DNA of 64,000 nt. Source: Brevibacterium siliguriense. GTDB taxonomy: Bacteria > Actinomycetota > Actinomycetes > Actinomycetales > Brevibacteriaceae. Where the stretch lies: the NCBI RefSeq assembly GCF_900105315.1, contig NZ_LT629766.1, forward strand, positions 3,958,984 through 4,022,983, in the 5' to 3' direction. The notes under the pieces are model-generated. The model ran no database searches, was not told where the DNA came from, and was given only the letters and a program-made list of their open reading frames with translations. Of the stretch, positions 44,251 through 52,982 are shown one piece after another. How positions within the stretch are numbered: position 1 is the first letter of the stretch; each line of letters starts with the position of its first letter. Both the position numbers and the translations under genes were made by a program.

Positions 44251-45980
44251 CGCGCATCACTCCCCACGAGTTGAGAATAGACCTGCCCATATCGTCGTCC
44301 GATTTCCTTCCACCTGCGAGTTGCAAGAACGTGTGCTCGTCCATTGTCTCCGAACCTTGCCCTCGCTGTGTCATCGGCCGCGAGCTCGGACAGCAGTTCC
44401 GCGAGTTTCAGCGGATTCTCCGGCGGTGTCGACACACCTGCACTGTCCGGCACCAATTCGCGCAGTGCCGGCAGATCGGAGATCACCACGGGTCGGGCAA
44501 GGCCCATCGCTTCGATCGGTTTGATCGGAGTGACCAAACGACAGACCGGTTCGTCCTTCCGCGGCACGACGATGGCATCGAGCGCGAGTTGGTACTCAAT
44601 GGCTTGGGATTGGGAGACTCGGCCTGTGAACACTGCGTTCTCTCCCAGGACCGCGGCGCGTTCGCGCAGTTCCGGCAGGGCAACACCGTCACCGGCGATC
44701 AGCAGCCGCAGGTCCGTCCCTTGGCTGCGGGCGAGGATGACGGCGTCGACGAGGTCGTCGAGGCCCTCATAACCGACGATCGACGCCGCCGTGCCGACCC
44801 AGATTCCGTCGCCGGGCAGGCCGAGGCTTCTTCTCATATCGGCCGGAGTGCGGGTGACATCGGTGTCCACGACTGCTTCGGAGACCGAGTTCGGGATGAG
44901 TGTGATGGCATCTGCCGGAACTCCCCCGGCAATCAGGTGCTCACGCATCGTCTCACCCAAGGTGATGACCGCGTCAGCCGCTGCTGCGACTTCGATCTCC
45001 TTCGACCGCATCATGGCGAACCGCTGGCTCTCCCGACGCGCGATCCGATCTGCGGGAGTGCTGCCTGCAGCGGCCCAAGTCTCCTCGAGAACTCCGCGGA
45101 CCTCATAGACCCACGGCAGTCCAACGGCTCTGGCGGCCGCCCCGGTGGCCAGACCGTTGACATAGTGCGTGGTGGTGTGAAGGAGGTCGACGTGACGTTC
45201 GAGAGCTTGGTCCGCGATCCATGCCGCCTGGTCCGCGAGACGCGAAGTAGGTGTGGCCGCAGGCCGGAGTGGCACGTCACGCAGGTAGTCGATTCCGTCG
45301 ACGGATTCGACAGCGTCTTGGCTCAGCCGTCCGATCGTCACCGGATAGGAGGGACGAGTAACGGCTGCAACCTGGTACCCGGCATCTTTGAGAGTAGTGA
45401 GGATAAGGTGGCTGCGGTAGGCGTAGCCCGATCGGGTATGAGGCAATGAGTTCGTCAGCACGTGCAGGGACGAGGAAGGACCAATACCTGAACGATGTGC
45501 GGGCCGAGCAATGAGATGTGCGTCGGTGCCTGGCCACCAGCCAGGCGACATGGACTTTCGCTCAGCGGAGAGGCGTTTCCTGCGTTTACCGTCGGGGAGG
45601 ACCCTGATCGCCTCGTCGATATTGCCTTGGGTCCAGAGAATGCGGGACCGCAACTGTGCGGCGGATTCGAGTGAGTCCGCAATGCGATCAGCGGCGTCGA
45701 GCATGCCGAGGTTGAGCGCAATCTCTCCGAGCAGACGTGAGGAGGCAGAAGAACTGGAGACCAGTGACTTCGCCGTCGTCTCTTCTCCGAGCAGCCAGGC
45801 AGAAGCCGCCCGACTGGCGTCGCCCGGCAGACGTCCGAGTGCGTATCCGACGAAACGCGAGGCGGGCCCCGGCAGTCGACGTGCCAACTGCATACCGAAG
45901 AACACTCGATCGTCATTGATATGACCAGCCGTCGTCACGATGACGTTCGTCAGCTCTCGGGCAAGGAAGCGCAGTTTCAC
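44247..45980 (-). CDS. GT4-type glycosyltransferase with N-terminal helical domain
   Basis: A 577-residue protein. Residues 1-140 are helical and resemble TPR-like repeats (LLGEIALNLGMLDAADRIADSLESAAQ). Residues about 165-570 are a GT-B enzyme: HVLTNSLPHTRSGYAYRSHLILTTLKDAGYQVAAVTRPS, then LIPNSVSEAVV, VGTAASIVGYEGLDDLVDAV and the donor-site EX7E-like block PIKPIEAMGLARPVVISDLPALRELV. It uses a nucleotide sugar to extend the polymer on the cytoplasmic side. A similar N-terminal plus GT layout occurs in the partial gene at the centre of the inverted repeat (57333 onward). Confidence 0.83.
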   Translation of the reverse strand: MKLRFLARELTNVIVTTAGHINDDRVFFGMQLARRLPGPASRFVGYALGRLPGDASRAASAWLLGEETTAKSLVSSSSASSRLLGEIALNLGMLDAADRIADSLESAAQLRSRILWTQGNIDEAIRVLPDGKRRKRLSAERKSMSPGWWPGTDAHLIARPAHRSGIGPSSSLHVLTNSLPHTRSGYAYRSHLILTTLKDAGYQVAAVTRPSYPVTIGRLSQDAVESVDGIDYLRDVPLRPAATPTSRLADQAAWIADQALERHVDLLHTTTHYVNGLATGAAARAVGLPWVYEVRGVLEETWAAAGSTPADRIARRESQRFAMMRSKEIEVAAAADAVITLGETMREHLIAGGVPADAITLIPNSVSEAVVDTDVTRTPADMRRSLGLPGDGIWVGTAASIVGYEGLDDLVDAVILARSQGTDLRLLIAGDGVALPELRERAAVLGENAVFTGRVSQSQAIEYQLALDAIVVPRKDEPVCRLVTPIKPIEAMGLARPVVISDLPALRELVPDSAGVSTPPENPLKLAELLSELAADDTARARFGDNGRAHVLATRRWKEIGRRYGQVYSQLVGSDAR

Positions 45981-47338
45981 GACACCACCTGCCGAAGAAT
46001 GCGTTCGTAGGTATGCCCCATGGCAGCTGCCGAAGCATTCCGAATCACCCAGTCGCGCGGATTCTGTCCTGCAGGAGGATTCGTTCCGAATTTCTCACCG
46101 GCTTCGACTCGAGTTCGCATCCGCGTCATTGCCGCTGCGACTGAATCAGTGTCGCCGGGAATCGCAACTTCTCCTGCCGCGGTCTGAGTGACGATATCGG
46201 CGGCCTCACCGGCGACTACTCCGAGGATGGGAATTCCACGAGCCATCAGTGAATAGAGCTTCGACGGCACGGTGCATTCATAGGATTCGAGTGCGCTGAG
46301 GCTGACGAGCCCGGCGTCTGCCCACTCCCAATGGCCCGCGAGTTCGGCACCGGCGATCTGCGAATGGAATTCCACTGGTACCCCATATTCCGCAGCGACG
46401 GTCTTGAGTTCGGCAGTATCGACGCCGCCGCCGACGATGCGCAGTCGCACACCGTCGGTGCGAGCCAGAGCACGAATCGAGGTGCTGAGGTCCTGAGACC
46501 GCCCGACAGTGCCCACATACAGCAGATTGAGTCCACTGCGATCGGCTACCGTACCGCGGTTGGCCGTATCCCGAGGGGCACCGGTCGCGTCGGCGTCGGG
46601 GATGAGCGGAATCGCCCCCGTGGCAGTCAGCCCGGATGCACCCTCCAACTCAGCGGGTGAGACTCCGCTGCGGACCACCTCGGCGGTCACCCCGCGCTGT
46701 TCCAAGCGACGTTTGAAACCCTCCGTGGTGACGACCACGACCGCCGCACGCCGTTGAGCACGAGTGAGCAGGTCCGGCAGAAGCCGATGCTCGAGGCTCC
46801 GCGTCAGCGTCCCCGGAAGATACTTCCCGAGTGCCCCGGTGACCAAGTTCATCTCCGAGATGAGGTCCGGCCACGCATCGCGCACTTCAGCGATATGCGG
46901 CACGCGCAGCAGTCGCGACAAGGTGTCCCCTGCCAGCAGAAACGGCAGTGCCGGAGTCGTCGAGACTATGACGTCGGGACGCATTCTGCCCCGAAGCCGA
47001 TCGATGACCGCCGACATCGCGCCAGTCGCCGACACCGACTGATCGAGCAGCTGCCGGGCCATCGACGACCCACTGTGCAGATAGGGCACGCGGAGGATCC
47101 GCTCACCATCGACGCCTCTGTCCCAGGTGCCGCCGAGGCGCACGTCGACTCGACGTCGCCCCCGCCCGACATTGGAGCCGAAGAATCCGTTCCGGTCGGA
47201 ATACGGGTAGTGCGGGTGTGGCGCCACCGTGATGACGTCGTGTCCGGCAGCCCGCAGATGGTCGACGAGGATGCGCCACCGTCGCTGCGGTGCGCCGACC
47301 TCGGGATAGTAGTAATGGCTGAGCAGTACGATCCTCAT
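45977..47338 (-). CDS. GT4-family glycosyltransferase (WbuB-like)
   Basis: 453 residues from ATG 47338, which overlaps the WecA-like gene stop by ATGA. The acceptor domain starts RIVLLSHYYYPEVGAPQRRW and has PHIAEVRDAWPDLISEM as in WbuB-type enzymes. The donor domain has NLLYVGTVGRSQDLSTSIRALA, VRLRIVGGG and the block VPSKLYSLMARGIPILGVV. These enzymes commonly transfer the second sugar onto a lipid-linked primer, which fits its coupling to the initiating transferase. The longer frame to 48463 is out of the real gene. Confidence 0.86.
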   Translation of the reverse strand: MRIVLLSHYYYPEVGAPQRRWRILVDHLRAAGHDVITVAPHPHYPYSDRNGFFGSNVGRGRRRVDVRLGGTWDRGVDGERILRVPYLHSGSSMARQLLDQSVSATGAMSAVIDRLRGRMRPDVIVSTTPALPFLLAGDTLSRLLRVPHIAEVRDAWPDLISEMNLVTGALGKYLPGTLTRSLEHRLLPDLLTRAQRRAAVVVVTTEGFKRRLEQRGVTAEVVRSGVSPAELEGASGLTATGAIPLIPDADATGAPRDTANRGTVADRSGLNLLYVGTVGRSQDLSTSIRALARTDGVRLRIVGGGVDTAELKTVAAEYGVPVEFHSQIAGAELAGHWEWADAGLVSLSALESYECTVPSKLYSLMARGIPILGVVAGEAADIVTQTAAGEVAIPGDTDSVAAAMTRMRTRVEAGEKFGTNPPAGQNPRDWVIRNASAAAMGHTYERILRQVVS

Positions 47339-48372
47339 GCGGTCACTGCCTCCGTACGGGCGCGACGATTCAACCACGTAGGCAGCAGCGCGTAGAGGGC
47401 GAGCAATCCGACCCAGAACACATGAGCCGGGTACGTCGTCGCCGTATTTCCGCTGATGAGGGTCGGAACTGCCATAATGCAGGCGAGGACACTCAATGCG
47501 GCGTGGAAGAGCGAAACGGATCCGTGTGGCCACCCAGCTTGCTGGATCCGCTGGTAGATGTGTTCGCGATGGGGCAAGAGGATATTCTCTCCCCGAAAGA
47601 GTCGCAGTACCAGAGTGAGTCCGACGTCGAAGAAGACGAAGATCATCGGTGCGATGATGACGACGATCGGGACGCCTTGGACGAACAGCCAGATCGCGAG
47701 GGCGAAGACGGCCGCGCCGATTCCGTAGCTGCCGGTGTCTCCGAGGAAAGCTTTGGCCCGCCCGAGGTTGAATGGCAGGAACCCGACAGCGGCACCGGTC
47801 AATGCCAGAGCAAGCAGTGCGATGTCGTACTCGCCCACCCAGGAACCAACGAAGGCGAACCATCCGGCGGTGACTATGGTCCACCCGGTGACATAGCCGT
47901 TGAGTCCGTCGACGAAGTTCACTGCGTTGACAGTGGTCACTCCGATAAAAGCGAATGCGATGACGTGGGCGATTCCCTGGGTTGAGAACATTGCGATGAT
48001 CGCGCTGAACAGCAGAGCCAGGATGACCTGTCCGATCAGGCGCCCGGCGGGGCGCAGGGAGTCGAGGTCGTCGCTCATCCCGATGGCCGAATAGCACCAG
48101 GTCAGCACCAGGAAACCGATCGGCAGGAGGACGCCGCCGAGGCCGAAGACCCCGTCTTCGCTGACGCTCCACACGATGGCGAGAACTGTGGCCACGGTGA
48201 TGCCGCAGCCGATGGCGATTCCCCCGCCGCGTACGGTCGACAGAGTATGCGAGGAGCGATGAGAGGGAACATCGACGACCCCCGCTCGACGCAGCAGCGG
48301 AAAGGCGATGAGGGCGCTGAGAGCCGTGATGACAGCAGCGACAACGAGGATCACCAGCGACTGCAGAGCCAT
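47335..48372 (-). CDS. Polyprenyl-phosphate HexNAc-1-phosphate transferase (WecA/WbpL/TagO type)
   Basis: A 345-residue membrane enzyme with about 10-11 helices. Signature sites of the PNPT family are GMSDDLDSLRP (Mg-binding Asp pair), NAVNFVDGLNGYVTG, FLGDTGSYGIG and the HREHIYQRI His motif. It moves HexNAc-1-phosphate from a UDP-sugar to undecaprenyl phosphate, the first committed step for the polymer. Its stop and start are coupled to both neighbours (overlaps of 4 and 1 bp). Closer to WbpL/WecA than MraY by the HREH motif. Confidence 0.9.
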   Translation of the reverse strand: MALQSLVILVVAAVITALSALIAFPLLRRAGVVDVPSHRSSHTLSTVRGGGIAIGCGITVATVLAIVWSVSEDGVFGLGGVLLPIGFLVLTWCYSAIGMSDDLDSLRPAGRLIGQVILALLFSAIIAMFSTQGIAHVIAFAFIGVTTVNAVNFVDGLNGYVTGWTIVTAGWFAFVGSWVGEYDIALLALALTGAAVGFLPFNLGRAKAFLGDTGSYGIGAAVFALAIWLFVQGVPIVVIIAPMIFVFFDVGLTLVLRLFRGENILLPHREHIYQRIQQAGWPHGSVSLFHAALSVLACIMAVPTLISGNTATTYPAHVFWVGLLALYALLPTWLNRRARTEAVTA

Positions 48373-50347
48373 CAGCGGCCGACTCCGGTGTCATGTGGTT
48401 CCACGTCCGGTTCGGCGATTCCTGAGGCGGTCGAGACCGGGCCGATGGCATCCGTGGCGTCATCGGTGACCGGTGTCGCTTCGGAATCGAGGAGCCTCGT
48501 CAGGTGGGCCTCCAGGGCCGAACGGTGGGTGAAGACCAGCGGGTCTCGAGATTCGGCGATCAAGGCACCGAGCTTCTCCAGATCGATCGGAGTGATCGGC
48601 ACCTGCGTGATCAGCGGATGGTTGGGGCGACTGTTGGCCTCTCCCGGTGACAGAAGTGCTTCAGTGAGCTTCTCCCCGGCCGCAGCCCCGTATAGACGAT
48701 CTGCGCATCGCTGCGGCCCGACAGCGCGATCACTCGTTTGGCGAGGTCAGCGATGCGGATCGGTTCGCCCATGTCGAGGACCAAGGTCTCTCCGGGGCCA
48801 CCGATCGCTGCGGCCTGCAGAACGAGCTCACAGGCCTCATCAGCGGTCATGAAGTAGCGAGTGACTTCGGGGTCGGTGACTGTGACGGGATCGCCGGCGG
48901 CGACCTGAGCCACAAAGGTTTCGAGCACGGACCCCCGGGAGCCGAGCACATTGCCGAAACGCACCGACATATACCGTCGTCCGGTTACCGCGGCCACCGA
49001 GGCGATCGCCCGCTCGATGGAGAACTTCGTCCGCCCCAGAACCGAGGTCGCGCCGGCGGCCTTATCGGTGGAGATGTGGACGAAGGCATCGACGTCGTGG
49101 GCCACTGCCGCGTTGAGCAGATCGAGACTGGCTCCGACGTTCGTGCGCACCGCCTGCTCAGGGAAGCGTTCGAGGAAAGTCAGGTGCTTGAGCGCTGCGG
49201 CGTGGAAGATGATGTCCGGCTTCGCCTCGGCGACGAGGGTATCGATGAATGCCGGGTCACGCAGGTCTCCGAGGACGAGGTCATCACTGGTCAGAAGGGC
49301 TGAACCCTCAAGACCGAGCTCGGTGGCATGCAGGCCGGATTCGTCCCGGTCGGTCATGATGAGCCGGGCCGGGTCGAACCGGGCGACCTGACGGCACAGC
49401 TGTGATCCGATGGAGCCGCCGGCTCCGGTGACGAGGACGACCTTGCCGGTGATCGCCGAGGCGATGTCGTCGATATTCGTCGAGATCGGTTTGCGTCCGA
49501 TGAGGTCTTCGAGGCTGACATCGCGGAAGCTTCGGTGACGCAGGCCGGCGACGTCATGAGCGTCCGGCTCGGGACGCGCCAACGCGGAGTCCGAGAGCTT
49601 CGGCATGATCTTGATCTCGACAGGCCGGGACTCGAGATTCGACGCGATGCGGGAGAGATCTTCCGGAGGCAGGTCGGAGATCGCAATGATGACTGCCCCA
49701 GCGCCGGTGCGATCGACATGGGCGGAGATGTCGGCGATCGGTCCGAGCACCCGAATTCCGTTGTAGCGCAGATGCCGCTTGGCCGGGTCGTCGTCGAGGA
49801 TGCCGACAGCGACGAACTCGTTGTGCGAGTCCTGAGCGATCATATCGAGGGCGAGCATGCCCTGGTTTCCTGCGCCGACGACGATCGTGGGTCGCGACGC
49901 ACCGGACATGGTGAGGCTGCGCTGCCTCAAGTTGCGACGAATCCAGTTCTCGAGGCTCTTGATCACGACCATCAGCGCTCCCGCTGTGATCGGGACGCTG
50001 GTCGGGATGAGCAGTCGGCTGGCGAAGGCGAATTCGACCACCCACATGATCCCGACGCCCAAAGCAACCGTTCCCACGATTGCCGCGAACTGATCAGTCG
50101 AGCCACGTCGGTAGCGACCGCGGTAGATCGCCAATGGCCCGCCGATGAAAAAGACGACCAGGGCGATCGCCGAACAGACGAGCATTCCCGGGCCGTTGAC
50201 GAGATAGGTGTGGAAGTCATATCTCACGAGCGTCATCGCTACGACGAGGAACGCGAAGACGAGACCATCGATGAGTGACAAAGCCATGGCTCTGCCATGC
50301 CGTCGCATTGGGGTCCGTGAGGGAATGGGGTCAGACTTGCTTCCCAC
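48372..50347 (-). pseudogene. FlaA1/CapD-type membrane nucleotide-sugar dehydratase, one frameshift near the 3' end
   Basis: About 655 residues if the frame is restored. Four N-terminal helices, a nucleotide-binding domain (IVVGAGNQGMLALDMI), then the SDR domain (VVLVTGAGGSIGSQLCRQV, TDKAAGATSVLGRTKFSIERAI, VRFGNVLGSRGSV). The usual MGxxK of this family reads LGRTK here. The frame breaks at about 48681: GGGG in RPG(E)KLTEALLSPGE lacks one G, and the remaining 100 residues continue in another frame to 48372. This is more likely a read error than inactivation, as the end is well preserved. GTG 50347 is preferred as start (GAGG upstream). It makes a keto-deoxy or epimerised UDP-HexNAc for the locus. 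Confidence 0.8.
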
Positions 50348-50535
50348 GGTCCTCTTTTCATTCTGGTTTCTCGTCCGGCTTCGCCAAGCCACTTGCAACT
50401 TTCCGATTGTACTATTGGCGTTAACAGGTTTCATACAGAAATGACGTTGTGAACTTTGAGCGTCGATAGCCGTCGGCTGACTTCGATTCACTTCCCCGCT
50501 TCCGCACCCTGGCTACCGCCGAGAGGACTCATGAC

Positions 50536-52428
50536 GTGTCACCGACACCACTTCGCACACTGAGGACCGCTGTGTGGCATCTGCGCAACGGCGGAATCAG
50601 CCAAGTCGCGAAGTGGCGGCGTCGCCGCTCGTTGGTCCAGGGTGCCGCAGAAGCCTCCGCTGAGGTCGCCACGGGGAGTCTGTCGGCGGAGGTCCTCGCA
50701 GAACTGTTTCCTCCCCTGCCGATGCAGCATCGCACTCCGGTCTTCGATCAGCTGTCTGTGGGGGTCATCCTCGACGAATTCTCGACCGAGAGCTTCGGCT
50801 ATGAATGGTCGCTCCGACCGCTGTCACCGACACAGTGGTCGACCGAGCTCGACGGTCTCGACTTCGTCTTCGTCGAGTCTGCCTGGAGCGGCAACGACGG
50901 TCAGTGGAAATTCAAGCTCACGAGCCCATCGGGTCCGAGCCCCGAGATCACCGAACTGCTCGGCGAGTGCCGTCGCCGAGGCATTCCAACCGTCTTCTGG
51001 AACAAGGAGGATCCCCCGCACTTCGAGGACTTTCTGCCCCTGGCACAGATGTTCGACGTCGTCTTCACCAGCGATGTCAGGCTGATCCCCGAATATCGCT
51101 CCAGACTCGGTCACGACAGAGTCGCCGCCTTGCCGTTCGCTGCACAGCCGGCGGTCCACAATCCCTCACGTCCTGCACGGAATGCCGCCGCCAGAGACAT
51201 CGCCTTCGCCGGCATGTACTTCGCCCACAAATATCCGGAGCGCAGAGAGCAGATGGACCTGCTGCTCGGTGCCGCTGACGCCGTATCGCCGAGGATGCAG
51301 TACGGTCTGGAGATCTTCTCCCGGTTCCTCGGCAACGATGAGCGCTATCAGTTCCCCGGCAGCTTGGCCGGGCGTGTGGTCGGCTCGCTTCCGTACCGCA
51401 ATCTGCTCACCGCCTACAAACATTTCAAGGTCTTCCTCAACGTCAACTCCGTCACCGACTCCCCGAGCATGTGCGCACGCAGGATCTTCGAGATCAGTGC
51501 CGCCGGCACCCCCGTCGTCACCACACCGAGTGCTGCGACCCGAGAGTTCTTCCCCACCACCGAGGTCCCCCAGCCTGAGACGCAGGAGGAAGCAGAGTGG
51601 ACTCTGCGCGCCTATGTGCGCAGCCCCGAACTGAGAGACCGCACCGTCCACCTTGCCCAACGACGCATCTGGGCCGAGCACACCTACACGCAGCGAGCGA
51701 TGACAGTGATGGAATCGCTCGGCTTGGACTATGCGCAGCCATTCCCCACGTCCGTCTCGGCTGTGGTGTCGACGAATCGACCCGACCACCTCGGCGAGGT
51801 TCTGCGCACCCATGCCGCGCAGCTGCACACGGATAGGGAACTCGTGCTGGTGACCCACGGATTCACGGCACCTGCCGATCTGCGTGCCCGCGCCGCAGAA
51901 GCAGGGATCGAGCATCTGCAGATCGTCGAGGTCGATTCTGCGCAGCCGTTGGGAGTCTGCCTCAATCGCGGAGTTCAGGCGGCCTCCGGGGCCGTCATCG
52001 CGAAGATGGACGACGACGATGTCTACGGAGCGCACTACCTGGGCGACCAGCTCGCGGCACTGCGCTATTCGAATGCCGATCTCGTCGGCAAGCAAGCGCA
52101 TTACCTGCACATTCGGGGCCGTGACATCGTCATCTGCCGATTCCCCGAACGCGAGCACCGGTTCACCGACCTCGTCATGGGACCGACTCTGATGACGCAT
52201 CGGACAACGCTTCTGGACAATCCGTTCGCGGAGCGCACTCTCGGTGAGGACACGGAGCTCCAACAGAGACTCATCGCTTCCGGAGCCCAGATCTACTCGG
52301 CTGACAGGTTCAACTTCGTCCAGGTCCGCGGATACCATGCACACACGTGGAGCGTCGACGACAGCCACCTATTGGCCAACGGGGACGTCCACGCATTCGG
52401 ATACGCTCCGGACCACTACTGCTTCTGA
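50536..52428 (+). CDS. CgeB-like/GT2 fusion glycosyltransferase
   Basis: A 630-residue protein. Residues about 65-395 resemble the CgeB-type GT-B domain (VFWNKEDPPHFEDFL, FAGMYFAHKYPERREQ, FLNVNSVTDSPSMCARRIFEISAAGTPVVT). Residues about 400-630 are a short GT2-like GT-A domain (VSAVVSTNRPDHLGEVL, AKMDDDDVYGAHYL, the DDDD metal site). Two transferase domains in one chain suggest addition of two sugars or a repeat unit. GTG 50536 begins the frame. It is divergent from the FlaA1-like gene (gap of less than 200 bp). Its 3' 244 bp are repeated in inverted form at the window's right edge. Confidence 0.78.
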   Translation: MSPTPLRTLRTAVWHLRNGGISQVAKWRRRRSLVQGAAEASAEVATGSLSAEVLAELFPPLPMQHRTPVFDQLSVGVILDEFSTESFGYEWSLRPLSPTQWSTELDGLDFVFVESAWSGNDGQWKFKLTSPSGPSPEITELLGECRRRGIPTVFWNKEDPPHFEDFLPLAQMFDVVFTSDVRLIPEYRSRLGHDRVAALPFAAQPAVHNPSRPARNAAARDIAFAGMYFAHKYPERREQMDLLLGAADAVSPRMQYGLEIFSRFLGNDERYQFPGSLAGRVVGSLPYRNLLTAYKHFKVFLNVNSVTDSPSMCARRIFEISAAGTPVVTTPSAATREFFPTTEVPQPETQEEAEWTLRAYVRSPELRDRTVHLAQRRIWAEHTYTQRAMTVMESLGLDYAQPFPTSVSAVVSTNRPDHLGEVLRTHAAQLHTDRELVLVTHGFTAPADLRARAAEAGIEHLQIVEVDSAQPLGVCLNRGVQAASGAVIAKMDDDDVYGAHYLGDQLAALRYSNADLVGKQAHYLHIRGRDIVICRFPEREHRFTDLVMGPTLMTHRTTLLDNPFAERTLGEDTELQQRLIASGAQIYSADRFNFVQVRGYHAHTWSVDDSHLLANGDVHAFGYAPDHYCF

Positions 52429-52568
52429 GGCTCCACTCGTCGACGCTCTGCTGATCGTTAGACCGGCCCGAATCGACCGGCCTGCGGAATTCTTCGTATG
52501 CGCCAGGTGAACTGTTGGTGAAATGGGCAGTTTCGGTCTGATCCGGTCAGTAGCGTGACGGTCATGCT

Positions 52569-52982
52569 GTGAAGATTTCGCAGTGGGACTCCACCGCTTC
52601 CGATGGCCAGAAGTTCCATTGCGGACGTTGGACAACTGGAGCCCATTTGAAGACCACCACGACCGGAGCCGAGGACCTCGGATCCGTCCGCGAGAACGTC
52701 TCCCGTGTCATTGATGAGACTTCGTCGCTCAATGCCGAACTCGCCAAGGAACTCATCAGCGCCTACGACCGTGAGTCGAAGCTGCTGGGAGGCATCAACA
52801 AGCGCGAGAAGGAGATCGAGCGACTGAAGAACGAAGTCGCGAAACGAGATGCGAAACTCGCCTCGGTCAATGAACGGCTCGAACGGCTGCTGAGCTCCAA
52901 AGCCATGCAGGTGCAGCGCGCGTACTGGCGTCTGCGCCGTCTGCAACGCAGCACATCCCAGCAGAAGGTCGGTCAGCGATGA
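52569..52982 (+). CDS. Small coiled-coil protein
   Basis: Up to 137 residues from GTG 52569; a shorter form from TTG around 52647 (LKTTTTGAEDL) is possible. Residues about 45-115 form a heptad-rich helix (NREKEIERLKNEVAKRDAKLASVNERLERLL pattern without prolines). The end is Arg/Gln-rich. No domain is recognised. It is coupled by a 4-bp overlap to the next glycosyltransferase, whose own N-terminus is also helical, so it may be a scaffold or chain-length partner (inference). Confidence 0.6.
   Translation: MKISQWDSTASDGQKFHCGRWTTGAHLKTTTTGAEDLGSVRENVSRVIDETSSLNAELAKELISAYDRESKLLGGINKREKEIERLKNEVAKRDAKLASVNERLERLLSSKAMQVQRAYWRLRRLQRSTSQQKVGQR

Noticed and set aside
52429..52568. GACCGG direct repeat near 52460-52490 as a terminator
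   Set aside because: The units repeat in direct rather than inverted orientation, so no good stem forms.
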